NCBI GenBank assembly: GCA_902597545.1
Contig: CACJYD010000001.1
Span: 147,458-211,457, forward strand
Direction: 5' to 3'
Length of the DNA stretch: 64,000 nucleotides
Origin: an uncultured Bacteroidota bacterium
GTDB lineage: Bacteria > Bacteroidota > Bacteroidia > Flavobacteriales > Flavobacteriaceae
Below, piece by piece: positions 18,614 to 27,763 of this stretch (position 1 is the stretch's first letter; each line of letters opens with the position of its first letter). The notes beneath the pieces are model-generated. The model made no database searches and was not told the DNA's origin. It saw only the letters and a list, made by a program, of their open reading frames with translations. The position numbers and the translations under genes are program-made.

Positions 18614-19378
18614 TTGATTAAAATTCTCTCATATAATATAAACGGGATTCGCGCAGCGTTAAGAAAAAATTTATTGGAATGGTTAAAAGATTATAATCCT
18701 GATATAGTTTGTTTTCAAGAAATTAAAGCTAATGAAGATCAGTTTGACAAATCAAAATTTACTGATTTAGGTTATCATAGTTATTGGTTTTCCGCACAAA
18801 AGAAAGGATACAGTGGAGTTGGAATAATAACTAAAATGAAGCCTTTAAATGTAGAATATGGAACTGGAATTGATTATATGGATTTTGAAGGTAGAAATTT
18901 GAGAATAGATTTTAAAAATTTTTCGGTTATGAGTTTATATTTGCCCTCAGGAACCAACATTAATCGTTTAGCATTTAAGTTTCAATACATGGATGATTTT
19001 AAAGCATATATAAATAATTTGACTTCAAATGTCCCAAACTTGATTATAGGGGGAGATTTCAACATATGTCATAAAGCCATTGACATTCATGATCCAATTA
19101 GAAACGCTAAAGTTTCAGGTTTTTTACCAAAAGAGAGAGATTGGATTGATAATTTTATAAATGATGGATTCGTTGATTCATTTAGGATATTTAATAATAA
19201 ACCACATAAATATTCCTGGTGGAGCTATAGAGCAAATTCTAGGAATAATAATAAGGGTTGGAGAATTGATTATTTATTAGCTGCAGAAAAATTGAAGAAA
19301 AATATTTCAGAGTCTTATATTTTAGACGATGTAGTCCATTCAGATCATTGTCCAATTGGGTTAAATTTAAAAATATAA
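18614..19378 (+). CDS. xthA: Exodeoxyribonuclease III (AP endonuclease)
   Basis: The product cuts DNA at abasic sites and has 3'-5' exonuclease activity in base-excision repair. Motifs are YNINGIRAA at the N-terminus, CFQEIKANEDQF with the metal-binding glutamate, GGDFNICH and SDHCPIGLNL with the catalytic aspartate and histidine. There is no ATG: the frame is open from a TTG at 18596 that overlaps glyS, but a second TTG at 18614, just after the glyS stop, gives IKILSYN at the normal position and 254 residues, so I choose it. The stop overlaps the next ATG (TAATG). Confidence 0.9.
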   Translation: MIKILSYNINGIRAALRKNLLEWLKDYNPDIVCFQEIKANEDQFDKSKFTDLGYHSYWFSAQKKGYSGVGIITKMKPLNVEYGTGIDYMDFEGRNLRIDFKNFSVMSLYLPSGTNINRLAFKFQYMDDFKAYINNLTSNVPNLIIGGDFNICHKAIDIHDPIRNAKVSGFLPKERDWIDNFINDGFVDSFRIFNNKPHKYSWWSYRANSRNNNKGWRIDYLLAAEKLKKNISESYILDDVVHSDHCPIGLNLKI

Positions 19379-20409
19379 TGGAATATAATTTTTTGCCAAC
19401 AACAGACATAAAAGTCAGTAAAATTTGTCTAGGTACTATGACTTGGGGAAGACAGAATTCTGCTAGTGAGGCATTTGATCAAATGAATTTTAGTATTGAT
19501 AATGGAGTAAATTTTTTTGATACTGCTGAACTTTATCCTGTCCCAGCAACTGCGGACAAATATGCCGTCACTGAGGAAATAATTGGAAAGTGGTTTAATG
19601 ATAGTAAAAAGAGAGAGAAGGTAATTCTAGCAACAAAAATAGCTGGACCTGGCTCGTATACAGCACATATAAGGAAATCAGGGTTTAAAGGAAATTCTAT
19701 TGAAGAAGCAGTTGAAGGCAGTCTCAAGAGACTCAACACAGACTATATTGATCTTTACCAATTGCATTGGCCTGAAAGAATTACAAACACTTTTGGAAAC
19801 AGAAGCTTTCAGTATGTTAAAGATTCATGGGAGGAAAACTTTTTAGAAATACTAGAAAAATTAAATAAACTTATACTTTCAGGAAAAATAAGGCATATTG
19901 GGTTGTCAAATGAAAACCCATGGGCTATTATGAAGTTCAATGAATATTCAAAAAAATCTTTACCTAAAATGATTACAATTCAAAATCCTTATTCACTTCT
20001 TAATAGGTTATTTGAAATAGGAAGCTCAGAAATATGTAAATATGAAAATTTAGGTTTGCTGGCTTACTCTCCACTTGCGTTTGGAGTTTTAACAGGAAAA
20101 TATTTCAACAATAAAATTCCAAAAAAAAGTAGACTTGATTTATTTCCAAATTTAAAAAGATACAATGGAAAGAACTCAATGAATGCTGCACTTATGTACA
20201 ACCAAATTGCTAAAAAATATAATATTTCATTAACAAACCTTGCATTATCTTTTGTTAATGATAGGCCTTTTGTCACAAGTAATATTATAGGAGCAACTAG
20301 TATTAATCAATTAAAAGAAAATATTGAAAGTATAAACGTTAAGCTCTCTGAAGAAATTATTAAAGACATTAATCAAGTTCAAGAACTATTTCCTAATCCT
20401 GCACCATAG
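19378..20409 (+). CDS. tas: Aldo/keto reductase, Tas-like
   Basis: The 343-residue protein is an NADPH-dependent aldo/keto reductase close to Tas. Typical blocks are LGTMTWGRQNSASEAF, FFDTAELYPVP with the catalytic aspartate and tyrosine, LQLHWPERITNTFG-type text read as YQLHWPERITNTFG with the catalytic histidine, and PLAFGVLTGKY. The start is the ATG at 19378 (MEYNFLPTTDIKVSKI), which overlaps the xthA stop; the open frame reaches 19348 only through a TTG. The physiological substrate is not known. The name tas rests on overall similarity by eye. Confidence 0.85.
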   Translation: MEYNFLPTTDIKVSKICLGTMTWGRQNSASEAFDQMNFSIDNGVNFFDTAELYPVPATADKYAVTEEIIGKWFNDSKKREKVILATKIAGPGSYTAHIRKSGFKGNSIEEAVEGSLKRLNTDYIDLYQLHWPERITNTFGNRSFQYVKDSWEENFLEILEKLNKLILSGKIRHIGLSNENPWAIMKFNEYSKKSLPKMITIQNPYSLLNRLFEIGSSEICKYENLGLLAYSPLAFGVLTGKYFNNKIPKKSRLDLFPNLKRYNGKNSMNAALMYNQIAKKYNISLTNLALSFVNDRPFVTSNIIGATSINQLKENIESINVKLSEEIIKDINQVQELFPNPAP

Positions 20410-20411
20410 AT

Positions 20412-21260
20412 TTAATTCTTAAAAAGTAAATTATCTATCAATCTAATTCCCTCAACTTTAACTGATATAAATCCTCGGAAACTTTTTTTTTCGCCTTTGC
20501 AAAAAAGATCTAATTTTTCCTCATCTCTAATTTCAAAATATTCAAGCTTAAACTCATCTAAAATCTCAATCTTTTTTCTAATCTCCTCAAGTAAAATTGG
20601 AAAATCAGTTTTTTCATAATTTGCTTTTGCAAATTGCAATGTCTCAAAAATTATTTTACATTTTGATAATAATTTTTTTGAAATTAATTGATTTCTTGAG
20701 CTTAGAGCTAAGCCATCTTTATTTCTAATTGTTGGACAAACAAAAATTTTAATCTTGGGGTAATACCAAGATATTAATCTTTTAATAATTAAAGTTTGTT
20801 GAAAATCTTTTTCTCCAAAAAATACCATATTAGGGGAAAATAAATCAAAAAGTTTTTTGACTATTATTGCAACTCCATTAAAGTGACCAGGTCTATACTT
20901 CCCCTCTAAAACATTTCCAATTTGCTCAAATTCATAATTTTCATCAAATTTTTTATCAGGATACATTTCATTTGTTGATGGGATAAAAATTTTTATGTGC
21001 TTTGAAATTGAGAAAATTTTTTTTACATCATTATCGATGTCCTTTGGGTAAGCATTAAAATCATCTAAGCTATTAAACTGTTTAGGGTTAATAAAAATAG
21101 TTACCCAAACAAAATCACATTTATTACTTGCATTCCTAATTAATGAAAGATGGCCCTCATGTAATGATCCCATTGTTGGAACTAGTCCAATTTTATTGGA
21201 TTTAGACTGTTGTTTTACCAAAGTTGTATTTAAATCACTAATAGTTTTTACAATACTCAT
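20412..21260 (-). CDS. panC: PanC, pantothenate synthetase
   Basis: PanC joins pantoate and beta-alanine with ATP to make pantothenate, the precursor of coenzyme A. The 282-residue sequence has the nucleotidyl-transferase HxGH motif in LVPTMGSLHEGHLSLI, the FFGEKDFQQTLII block with the KD residues, and SSRNQLIS. It is divergent from the glycogen-synthase-like gene, an arrangement I recall as common in Flavobacteriia. Its 3' end is 2 bases from the convergent tas gene. Confidence 0.94.
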   Translation of the reverse strand: MSIVKTISDLNTTLVKQQSKSNKIGLVPTMGSLHEGHLSLIRNASNKCDFVWVTIFINPKQFNSLDDFNAYPKDIDNDVKKIFSISKHIKIFIPSTNEMYPDKKFDENYEFEQIGNVLEGKYRPGHFNGVAIIVKKLFDLFSPNMVFFGEKDFQQTLIIKRLISWYYPKIKIFVCPTIRNKDGLALSSRNQLISKKLLSKCKIIFETLQFAKANYEKTDFPILLEEIRKKIEILDEFKLEYFEIRDEEKLDLFCKGEKKSFRGFISVKVEGIRLIDNLLFKN

Positions 21261-21282
21261 TTAAGAAAATTTTAACAGCATG

Positions 21283-21290
21283 CAAACATA
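21283..21290 (-). promoter_or_regulatory. Predicted -7 promoter element of panC
   Basis: On the minus strand this reads TATGTTTG, matching TAnnTTTG, and ends 22 bases before the panC ATG. It is in the divergent gap shared with the glycogen-synthase-like gene. Confidence 0.45.
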
Positions 21291-21321
21291 ACACTTTACA
21301 TCTAATCTTATTTAATTTTTG

Positions 21322-21329
21322 TAATTTTG
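21322..21329 (+). promoter_or_regulatory. Predicted -7 promoter element of the GT5-like gene
   Basis: TAATTTTG matches TAnnTTTG and lies 25 bases before the ATG at 21355. It would drive the GT5-like gene together with the overlapping DUF4270 gene. Confidence 0.45.
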
Positions 21330-21354
21330 TAGTCTTTAATTCTAGATAGGATAT

Positions 21355-22167
21355 ATGAAAGGAAAAAAGATTTTATTCATTTCCTCTGAGGTCATCCCTT
21401 ATATGCCTCAAACTGAAATAGCTACCATGACTTATGCATTGCCAAAGATGGTAAATGAACACGGTGGCCAAACTAGAATATTTATCCCAAAATATGGAAT
21501 CATAAATGAAAGAAGACATCAGTTGCACGAAGTTATTAGGCTTTCAGGAATAAATCTTATAATTGATGATATGGATATGCCCTTAATTTTGAAAGTTGCA
21601 TCCATACCTAAAGAGAGAATGCAAGTATACTTTATTGATAGTGAAGATTATTTTAAAAATCGTCTAGTAAAATTTGATAAAAATAATAAGCTATACAAGG
21701 ATAACGATGAAAGATCTATATTCTTTGCAAAAGGTGTAATTGAGACAATAAAGAAATTAAATTGGGCGCCTGATTTAATCCATGTTCACGGTTGGATAGC
21801 TTCATTACTCCCATTATATTTGAAAAATTTTTATAAAGATGATCCTATGTTTGAAAAGACAAAGGTCATTGTTTCGTTATATGATAATCAAATCAAAGGA
21901 AAGCTTGATAAGAAGGTTGTAGATAAATTAAAATTTGATGAAATTCAAGATAAAAATTTATCTATTCTTGATGATCCTACTTACGAAAATTTGTACAACA
22001 TTTCATTGGCACTCGCTGATGGCGTTATTTTTGCTTCTGATATCAAGAGTAAATACAAAGATTTGTTAAAGAAAATAAAAATTCCAGAGCTAGAATGTTA
22101 TTCTGATGATGATTTTGATAAACAATACCTTGACTTTTACAACAAATTTTTAGGTGATGAAAGTTAA
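21355..22167 (+). CDS. Glycogen/starch synthase N-terminal-domain protein
   Basis: The 270-residue protein matches only the N-terminal (GT5 catalytic) half of glycogen synthases, with KILFISSEVIPYMPQTEIA, the MVNEHGGQTRIFIPKYG block, and LNWAPDLIHVHGWIASLLP. A full synthase is about twice this length and has a second Rossmann domain with nucleotide-sugar residues, which is missing here. Such a short form next to panC and DUF4270 is a recurring arrangement in Flavobacteriia, so it is likely a stable gene and not a fresh truncation. Whether it is an active glycosyltransferase is doubtful. The next gene starts inside its last codons. Confidence 0.82.
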   Translation: MKGKKILFISSEVIPYMPQTEIATMTYALPKMVNEHGGQTRIFIPKYGIINERRHQLHEVIRLSGINLIIDDMDMPLILKVASIPKERMQVYFIDSEDYFKNRLVKFDKNNKLYKDNDERSIFFAKGVIETIKKLNWAPDLIHVHGWIASLLPLYLKNFYKDDPMFEKTKVIVSLYDNQIKGKLDKKVVDKLKFDEIQDKNLSILDDPTYENLYNISLALADGVIFASDIKSKYKDLLKKIKIPELECYSDDDFDKQYLDFYNKFLGDES

Positions 22168-23962
22168 ATTTTACATAGTATGTTTTTTATTTTTTATTTC
22201 TTGTAATAAGGAATACAACACTATTGGAACGGATTTTCTTAGATCTGATACATTTGATACAAATGTTGAATATGTTGATGTTGCAGTAAAACAAAAACGA
22301 ATTCCACCATTTAAGTCCATTGCTCTTCCAATATATCAATTAGGTAAAATACAAGATCAAATTTTTGGAAATAGAGATGCAACATTTGTTACTCAACTAG
22401 GGCTAGAAGAATTAAATCCAATTTTTGGAATAACAAGTCAAACTAAAGAGGAAGAGGGGGATGATTCCAATATTTTGATTATCAAAGAAAATGAACTTGT
22501 TGTTGATGCATATTTAGATATTCCTTTTTATAACAATACATTTGATAGCGATGGTGATGGTGTTATTGATGAATATGATGTAGATCCATTTGATATATAC
22601 AGCGATAGTGATGGTGATGGTTTAGCCGATGTTTTGGAAAGAAGTAATGGAACAGATCCGTTGGATCCTGATACTGATGATGATGGTATACTCGATAATG
22701 TAGATACTGATACAATTAATCCTAGACAAGGAGCTACTGTTTATGATATTGATTCTTTGATTGGAAATAGGGAAGCTAGTTTCAAGGTTAAGGTCCAAGA
22801 ACTAGATTATTTTTTAAGTACATATGACCCATCCAATAATTTTGAAACATTTCTTAAATATTATTCCAATGATCAGGTTATAGAAAATTTTACTGGAAAA
22901 GTTCTTTTCGATGGTGAGGTTGAAATTAATACCGAAGAAATTGTTATTTATAAAGAAGATGACCCAGATACTGATGATGTTGATGAATCTACTCAGGTAA
23001 AGGAAAGACTTACGCCAAGACTTAGAATCCCAATTGATAAAGATTATATGCAGTCAAAAATTATTGATATGGAAGGAAATATTGATTTGTCCAACCAGGA
23101 TAATTTTAACTTGTATTTCAAAGGTTTATTTTTAAGTGCCTATGATTTCTCTGATCCTCTTTTATTAATATTAAATTATGCCGATGCCTCTATTAATATT
23201 GTTTATGAGTATGATAGATACAATAGAAATGATACAACTGATGACACCTCTGACGATACTATTGATAGAGAAGAAAAGACATTCAAATTAAATTTAACTG
23301 GTAATCAAATAAATATCTTAAAACAAGATCCTTTGTCACCAGAAATCTCAAAAGCTTTAAATAGTAATTCAGAAGATTTAAAAAGAGTTTATTTAAAAGG
23401 GGGTGAAGGTATTATGATGGAAATTGATTTATTTGATGATGGTACTGGAAATGATATTCTTGGTGAAATTAAATCTAACGGATGGTTGATAAATGAAGCA
23501 AATCTTACTATGTATATTGATAAAGAAGCTATTGATATGAGTGGAGGTATTATTGAGCCATCTAGACTATTTTTATATGATATTGAAAGTAAAGCACCTG
23601 TGGTTGATTATTTTATTGACCAGTCTCAGGGTCAAAAACCAAAAGATCAGAAAGCAGTTCACAGCGGATTAATTGAAATCGATGAAGATAGAAAAGGAAT
23701 TAAGTATAAAATAAGAATTTCAGAACATGTTAAAAACATAATTAGAAATGATTCGTTAAATAAAAAATTGGCATTGGTAGTAACATCTGATATAACTAAT
23801 GCAGTAAATACTGAGCTTAAAAATAATGATGAATTAGAATATATACCTATTTCATCTGTAATTAATCCTTTAGGTACTATTCTCTATGGGCCAAACCCTG
23901 AGCCAATTAACCACGATAAGAGATTTAGGCTAGAATTATTTTATACTGAGATTAATAATTAA
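22157..23962 (+). CDS. DUF4270 outer-membrane lipoprotein with Asp-rich calcium-type repeats
   Basis: The 601-residue product starts at the ATG at 22157 (MKVKFYIVCFLFFISC) and has a lipobox ending at C16. The NTIGTDFLRSDTFDTNVEY and QIFGNRDATFVTQL blocks are characteristic of DUF4270, a Bacteroidota family of unknown function. Residues at about 130-190 hold thrombospondin type 3-like repeats (DSDGDGVIDEYD, DSDGDGLADV, DPDTDDDGILDN) expected to bind calcium. The start overlaps the GT5-like gene by 11 bases, so they are co-translated. A GTG just upstream at 22154 is an alternative start. It converges on the glycosyltransferase gene with a 4-base overlap. Confidence 0.82.
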   Translation: MKVKFYIVCFLFFISCNKEYNTIGTDFLRSDTFDTNVEYVDVAVKQKRIPPFKSIALPIYQLGKIQDQIFGNRDATFVTQLGLEELNPIFGITSQTKEEEGDDSNILIIKENELVVDAYLDIPFYNNTFDSDGDGVIDEYDVDPFDIYSDSDGDGLADVLERSNGTDPLDPDTDDDGILDNVDTDTINPRQGATVYDIDSLIGNREASFKVKVQELDYFLSTYDPSNNFETFLKYYSNDQVIENFTGKVLFDGEVEINTEEIVIYKEDDPDTDDVDESTQVKERLTPRLRIPIDKDYMQSKIIDMEGNIDLSNQDNFNLYFKGLFLSAYDFSDPLLLILNYADASINIVYEYDRYNRNDTTDDTSDDTIDREEKTFKLNLTGNQINILKQDPLSPEISKALNSNSEDLKRVYLKGGEGIMMEIDLFDDGTGNDILGEIKSNGWLINEANLTMYIDKEAIDMSGGIIEPSRLFLYDIESKAPVVDYFIDQSQGQKPKDQKAVHSGLIEIDEDRKGIKYKIRISEHVKNIIRNDSLNKKLALVVTSDITNAVNTELKNNDELEYIPISSVINPLGTILYGPNPEPINHDKRFRLELFYTEINN

Positions 23963-24834
23963 TTTCCTAGAATTTTTTTTAGTATATCTCTTTTTTCTTT
24001 AACAAATATTGATAAAATTAATAATTCAGTAGCTTGAGATATGTATAGAATTAGACTAATAATATTTCTAGATAACCCTTTGTAATGCTTTTTAATGTAT
24101 ATGTGTGATGATTTTATAACTTGAGCTTTGGAATTAACTTTTATATCATAATCAAATCTTGATGATTTACCATGCATATGGTAACAAAATATGCTATTAT
24201 AAAATTTTGTTTTTATATTTAATATTCTTGCTCTTTTGCAAATATCCATGTCCTCGTAATACATGAAAAAATCTTCATCCCAGCCACCAATTTCATCAAA
24301 ATCTTTTTTTTGTAAAAGGACAAATGATCCAGAGATCCAATCAGGACTAAAAAATTCTTTTTTCTTAAGCTTATCCTTTGATATATTTTTTAACATTCGA
24401 TAAAAAAATCGGAATATACCATTTATGGTATACCAGTTTAAAAAGTTACCATATGCATAAGTGTCTTTTCCTTCTTTATTGATTTGTTTAATTCCAATGA
24501 TTTGCTTTTCAAGAGGCTCTACTTTATTCATTAATTTTCTAAGACAATCCTTGGGAATTATTGTATCTGGATTTAAAAATAGTATCCATTTTGAGGTTGC
24601 TAATTTTGCACCAATATTACAAGCTTTAGAGAAACCAAAATTTTTTTCATTTCTTATCCAAACAATTGAATTATATTTTGATTCAAATTTATTTAATTCA
24701 TCATTATCTTGTGAATCATTATCCACAACAATTATTTTTGGGTTTATATTATTTTGATTTAATAAACTATCTAAACATTCAGTCAATGGCAGCCATGATT
24801 TATAATTGACAATTACTATTGATAGGCTTATCAT
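23959..24834 (-). CDS. Glycosyltransferase family 2 (rhamnosyltransferase-like)
   Basis: The 291-residue protein is a GT-A fold glycosyltransferase. Evidence is SIVIVNYKSWLPLTECL at the N-terminus, IIVVDNDSQD, FLNPDTIIP as the DXD-like site, and the acceptor-side block GGWDEDFFMYYEDMDICKR. A hydrophobic C-terminal stretch (LSRNIISLILYISQATELLILSIF, over residues of about 255-280) could associate with the membrane. It probably adds a sugar to a surface polysaccharide, but the substrate is unknown. Its ATG shares a base with the rpoN stop (TAATG), an operon link that need not mean shared function. Confidence 0.85.
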   Translation of the reverse strand: MISLSIVIVNYKSWLPLTECLDSLLNQNNINPKIIVVDNDSQDNDELNKFESKYNSIVWIRNEKNFGFSKACNIGAKLATSKWILFLNPDTIIPKDCLRKLMNKVEPLEKQIIGIKQINKEGKDTYAYGNFLNWYTINGIFRFFYRMLKNISKDKLKKKEFFSPDWISGSFVLLQKKDFDEIGGWDEDFFMYYEDMDICKRARILNIKTKFYNSIFCYHMHGKSSRFDYDIKVNSKAQVIKSSHIYIKKHYKGLSRNIISLILYISQATELLILSIFVKEKRDILKKILGN

Positions 24835-26282
24835 TATAACTTTCTTCTAAGTCTGGCAACAGGAGCTCCAATCATTTCTCTGTATTTGGCAACAGTTCTT
24901 CTTGCAATTGGATAACCTTCTTTATTCAGCAATTTAGTTAATTGATCATCTGTTAATGGTTTTTGTTTATTCTCAGATTCTATAATTGCTTCAAGAGTCT
25001 TTTTAACTTCAATAGTAGAAATTTCCTCACCTTTAGAATTTTTTATACCCTCAGAAAAAAAGGATTTTATTAATTTGGTACCATAAGGCGTATCTACGTA
25101 TTTACTGTTAGCAACTCTGGAAATTGTAGATATGTCCATAGTTATTTCTTCAGCAATGTCCTTTAGAATCATTGGTTTTAATTTTTTTTCATCTCCACTT
25201 AAAAAATATTCTTTCTGAAAATTTACAATTGCTGACATCGTCATAATTAATGTCTGATTTCTTTGTTTGATTGCTTCAATAAACCATTTCGCAGAGTCAA
25301 GCTTTTGTTTAATAAACATCACTGCATCTTTTTGACTTTTACTTTTTTCTTTTGATTCAGAGTAACCAGACAACATATTTTTATATTCTTCAGAAACATA
25401 CAAATCGGGAGCATTTCTTGAATTTAGTTTTAGTTTAACTTCGCCATCAATGACTTCAACTGTAAAGTCAGGAACTATTGAAGAATTAATTTTTGTAGTC
25501 TCATTGTATGCTCCACCGGGTTTTGGGTTTAGCTTTTCAATTTGATAGATACTTTCTTTAAGATCCTCATCACTAATATTTAATTTGGACTTTATTTTAT
25601 CAAAATGTCTTTTTGAAAATTCATCAAATAAGTCTTTTATTATCTTGGTAGCATATGAAACATTTTTATTAATTTTCTTTCTCTTTAATTGTAGAAGTAA
25701 ACATTGTTGAAGATCTTTTGCTCCAATACCAGCAGGATCTAAAAGGTAAATTTTATCTAATATTTTTTGAATCCTATTTTCATCAGCATCAATACCCATG
25801 GTAAATGCTAAGTCATCAGATATATCAATTAACTCCCTTCTTAAATATCCAAACTGATCTAAACTTCCTAAAATAAATTCAGCAATTTTTAATTCCTCAT
25901 CTTTAAATGAAAATGAATGCAGTTGGTTTTTTAAAAATTGATTGAATGATGTCCCTGCTGCATAAGGAATTGCTTTTTCATTTTCTTCACTGTAATTATT
26001 AGTTCTTAAATTATATTCTGGTATATCATCATCAGTCAAATAGTCTGAAATATCAATTTCATCATCAGATGATTCTTGTTTTTCATTGTTTTCTTCAAAA
26101 TCAAATTCACCTTTTTCAATTTCATTATTGTCATTTACTGTATCAAGAGCTGGATTTTCCTCAATTTCTCTTGAAAGTCTTTGTTCAAATTCAAGAGTTG
26201 ATAATTGAATTAATTTCATCAACTGAATCTGTTGAGGAGATAGTTTTTGTGAAAGTTTTAATTGTAGCTTTTGATTTAACAT
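24834..26282 (-). CDS. rpoN: RNA polymerase sigma-54 factor
   Basis: RpoN directs polymerase to -24/-12 promoters that need an enhancer-binding ATPase. The 482-residue sequence has the glutamine-rich activator-interacting region I (KLSPQQIQLMKLIQLSTLEF), an acidic region II around residues 45-85, the core-binding domain, a helix-turn-helix (ISTISRVANSKY-type text MDISTISRVANSKYVDTPYG) and the RpoN box ARRTVAKYRE near the C-terminus. Length is normal. It heads a short unit with the glycosyltransferase gene. No bacterial enhancer-binding protein gene is in this window. Confidence 0.95.
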   Translation of the reverse strand: MLNQKLQLKLSQKLSPQQIQLMKLIQLSTLEFEQRLSREIEENPALDTVNDNNEIEKGEFDFEENNEKQESSDDEIDISDYLTDDDIPEYNLRTNNYSEENEKAIPYAAGTSFNQFLKNQLHSFSFKDEELKIAEFILGSLDQFGYLRRELIDISDDLAFTMGIDADENRIQKILDKIYLLDPAGIGAKDLQQCLLLQLKRKKINKNVSYATKIIKDLFDEFSKRHFDKIKSKLNISDEDLKESIYQIEKLNPKPGGAYNETTKINSSIVPDFTVEVIDGEVKLKLNSRNAPDLYVSEEYKNMLSGYSESKEKSKSQKDAVMFIKQKLDSAKWFIEAIKQRNQTLIMTMSAIVNFQKEYFLSGDEKKLKPMILKDIAEEITMDISTISRVANSKYVDTPYGTKLIKSFFSEGIKNSKGEEISTIEVKKTLEAIIESENKQKPLTDDQLTKLLNKEGYPIARRTVAKYREMIGAPVARLRRKL

Positions 26283-26296
26283 AGATATTAATGAAT

Positions 26297-26304
26297 CAAA
26301 ATTA
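26297..26304 (-). promoter_or_regulatory. Predicted -7 promoter element of rpoN
   Basis: On the minus strand this reads TAATTTTG, matching TAnnTTTG, and ends 14 bases before the rpoN ATG, in the 43-base gap after asnS. It suggests that rpoN has its own start in addition to any read-through. Confidence 0.45.
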
Positions 26305-26325
26305 CAAAATAACAGGGGATATAAT

Positions 26326-27762
26326 TTAGAATTCTGCGTTTTTAGGTGTTCTTGGAAATGGAATTACGTCACGTATATTTCCCATACCTGTGATAAATAA
26401 AATAAGTCTTTCTAATCCCAAACCAAAGCCACTATGTTTTACAGTTCCAAATTTTCTCAAATCTAGATACCACCATAATTCTTTTTCATCAATATTTAAC
26501 GATTTAATCCTTTCCTTTAATACATCAATTCTTTCTTCCCTTTGTGAACCTCCAACAATTTCTCCAATGCCAGGAAAAAGTATATCCATTGCTTTTACTG
26601 TTTTTTTATCATCGTTCATTCTCATGTAAAATGCCTTTATCTTTGATGGATAATCATATACAACCACAGGGCATTTAAAATATTTTTCAACAAGAAACCT
26701 TTCATGCTCACTTTGAAAATCAACACCCCACTCATTTAATGGAAATTTAAATTTTCCTTTTTTATTTGGTTTAGAGTTCTTTAGGATATCAAATGCCTCG
26801 CTATATGTTATTCTAATAAAATCATTATTTATAACAAAGTTTATTCTTTCCTCCAAGCTAAAATCATTTCTTTCATTTTTGGGAATATTTTGTTCTTCTT
26901 TTTCCAATCTGCCACTTAGAAAAACAATTTCATTTTTGCATTTATCATATACATACTTAATTATATACTTAATAAATTGTTCAGCAAGATTTATATTGTC
27001 GTCAAGTTCATAAAAAGCCATTTCTGGTTCAATCATCCAAAATTCAGCAAGGTGTCTAGAGGTATTTGAATTTTCAGCTCTGAAAGTTGGTCCAAATGTG
27101 TAAACTTTTCCTAAGCCAAGCGCCATAGATTCAGCTTCTAATTGTCCTGAAACTGTCAGATTTGTTTCCTTTGAGAAAAAATCTTTAGTAAAGTCAATTT
27201 TTCCATCAGAATCTTTAGGAACTTTATTTAAATCAAGAGTAGTTACTCTAAACATTTCACCTGCACCCTCTGCATCACTACCAGTTATAATTGGAGTATG
27301 TACATAATAAAAATTATTTTCATTAAAGAATTTGTGAATAGCATATGAAAGTTCAGACCTGATTCTCATAACAGAACTAATTGTTTTAGTTCTAACTCTG
27401 AGATGAGCATTATCTCTCAAAAATTCAAAAGAATGTTTTTTGGGTTGAATTGGGTACTCATCTGGGTTACTTAAGCCAAGAATATTAATTTCTTTAACTG
27501 ATATCTCAATGTTTTGACCCTTTCCTTGACTTTCTACAACTTTTCCTCCAATATTTAAAGATGTCCCCGTATTTATTTTTGATAAAATTTCTTTATCAAA
27601 CTCTTCAAAATTAATAACACATTGAATATCCTCTAAGCATGAACCATCATTTAAAGCAATAAACCTATTTGATCTAAATGTTTTTACCCAACCATTGATT
27701 GATATATTATCACCAATATTTTTACTTTCAAAAACACTTTTTATTTCAGTCTTTTGTGGCAT
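26326..27762 (-). CDS. asnS: Asparaginyl-tRNA synthetase
   Basis: AsnS charges tRNA-Asn directly. The 478-residue class IIb enzyme has the N-terminal OB-fold anticodon domain (ISINGWVKTFRSNRFIALNDG), motif 2 in FGPTFRAENSNTSRHLAEF with the FWMIEPEM block that distinguishes AsnS, and motif 3 in FGLGLERLILFITGM. The C-terminus IRDVIPFPRTPKNAEF is standard. It lies 1 base from frr in a minus-strand run of translation genes, and is followed by rpoN. Confidence 0.95.
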   Translation of the reverse strand: MPQKTEIKSVFESKNIGDNISINGWVKTFRSNRFIALNDGSCLEDIQCVINFEEFDKEILSKINTGTSLNIGGKVVESQGKGQNIEISVKEINILGLSNPDEYPIQPKKHSFEFLRDNAHLRVRTKTISSVMRIRSELSYAIHKFFNENNFYYVHTPIITGSDAEGAGEMFRVTTLDLNKVPKDSDGKIDFTKDFFSKETNLTVSGQLEAESMALGLGKVYTFGPTFRAENSNTSRHLAEFWMIEPEMAFYELDDNINLAEQFIKYIIKYVYDKCKNEIVFLSGRLEKEEQNIPKNERNDFSLEERINFVINNDFIRITYSEAFDILKNSKPNKKGKFKFPLNEWGVDFQSEHERFLVEKYFKCPVVVYDYPSKIKAFYMRMNDDKKTVKAMDILFPGIGEIVGGSQREERIDVLKERIKSLNIDEKELWWYLDLRKFGTVKHSGFGLGLERLILFITGMGNIRDVIPFPRTPKNAEF

Positions 27763-27763
27763 G

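Noticed and set aside
22552..22715. A possible tandem DNA repeat of the GATAGTGATGGTGATGG type
   Set aside because: It is explained by the coding of Asp-rich calcium-type protein repeats in the DUF4270 lipoprotein.
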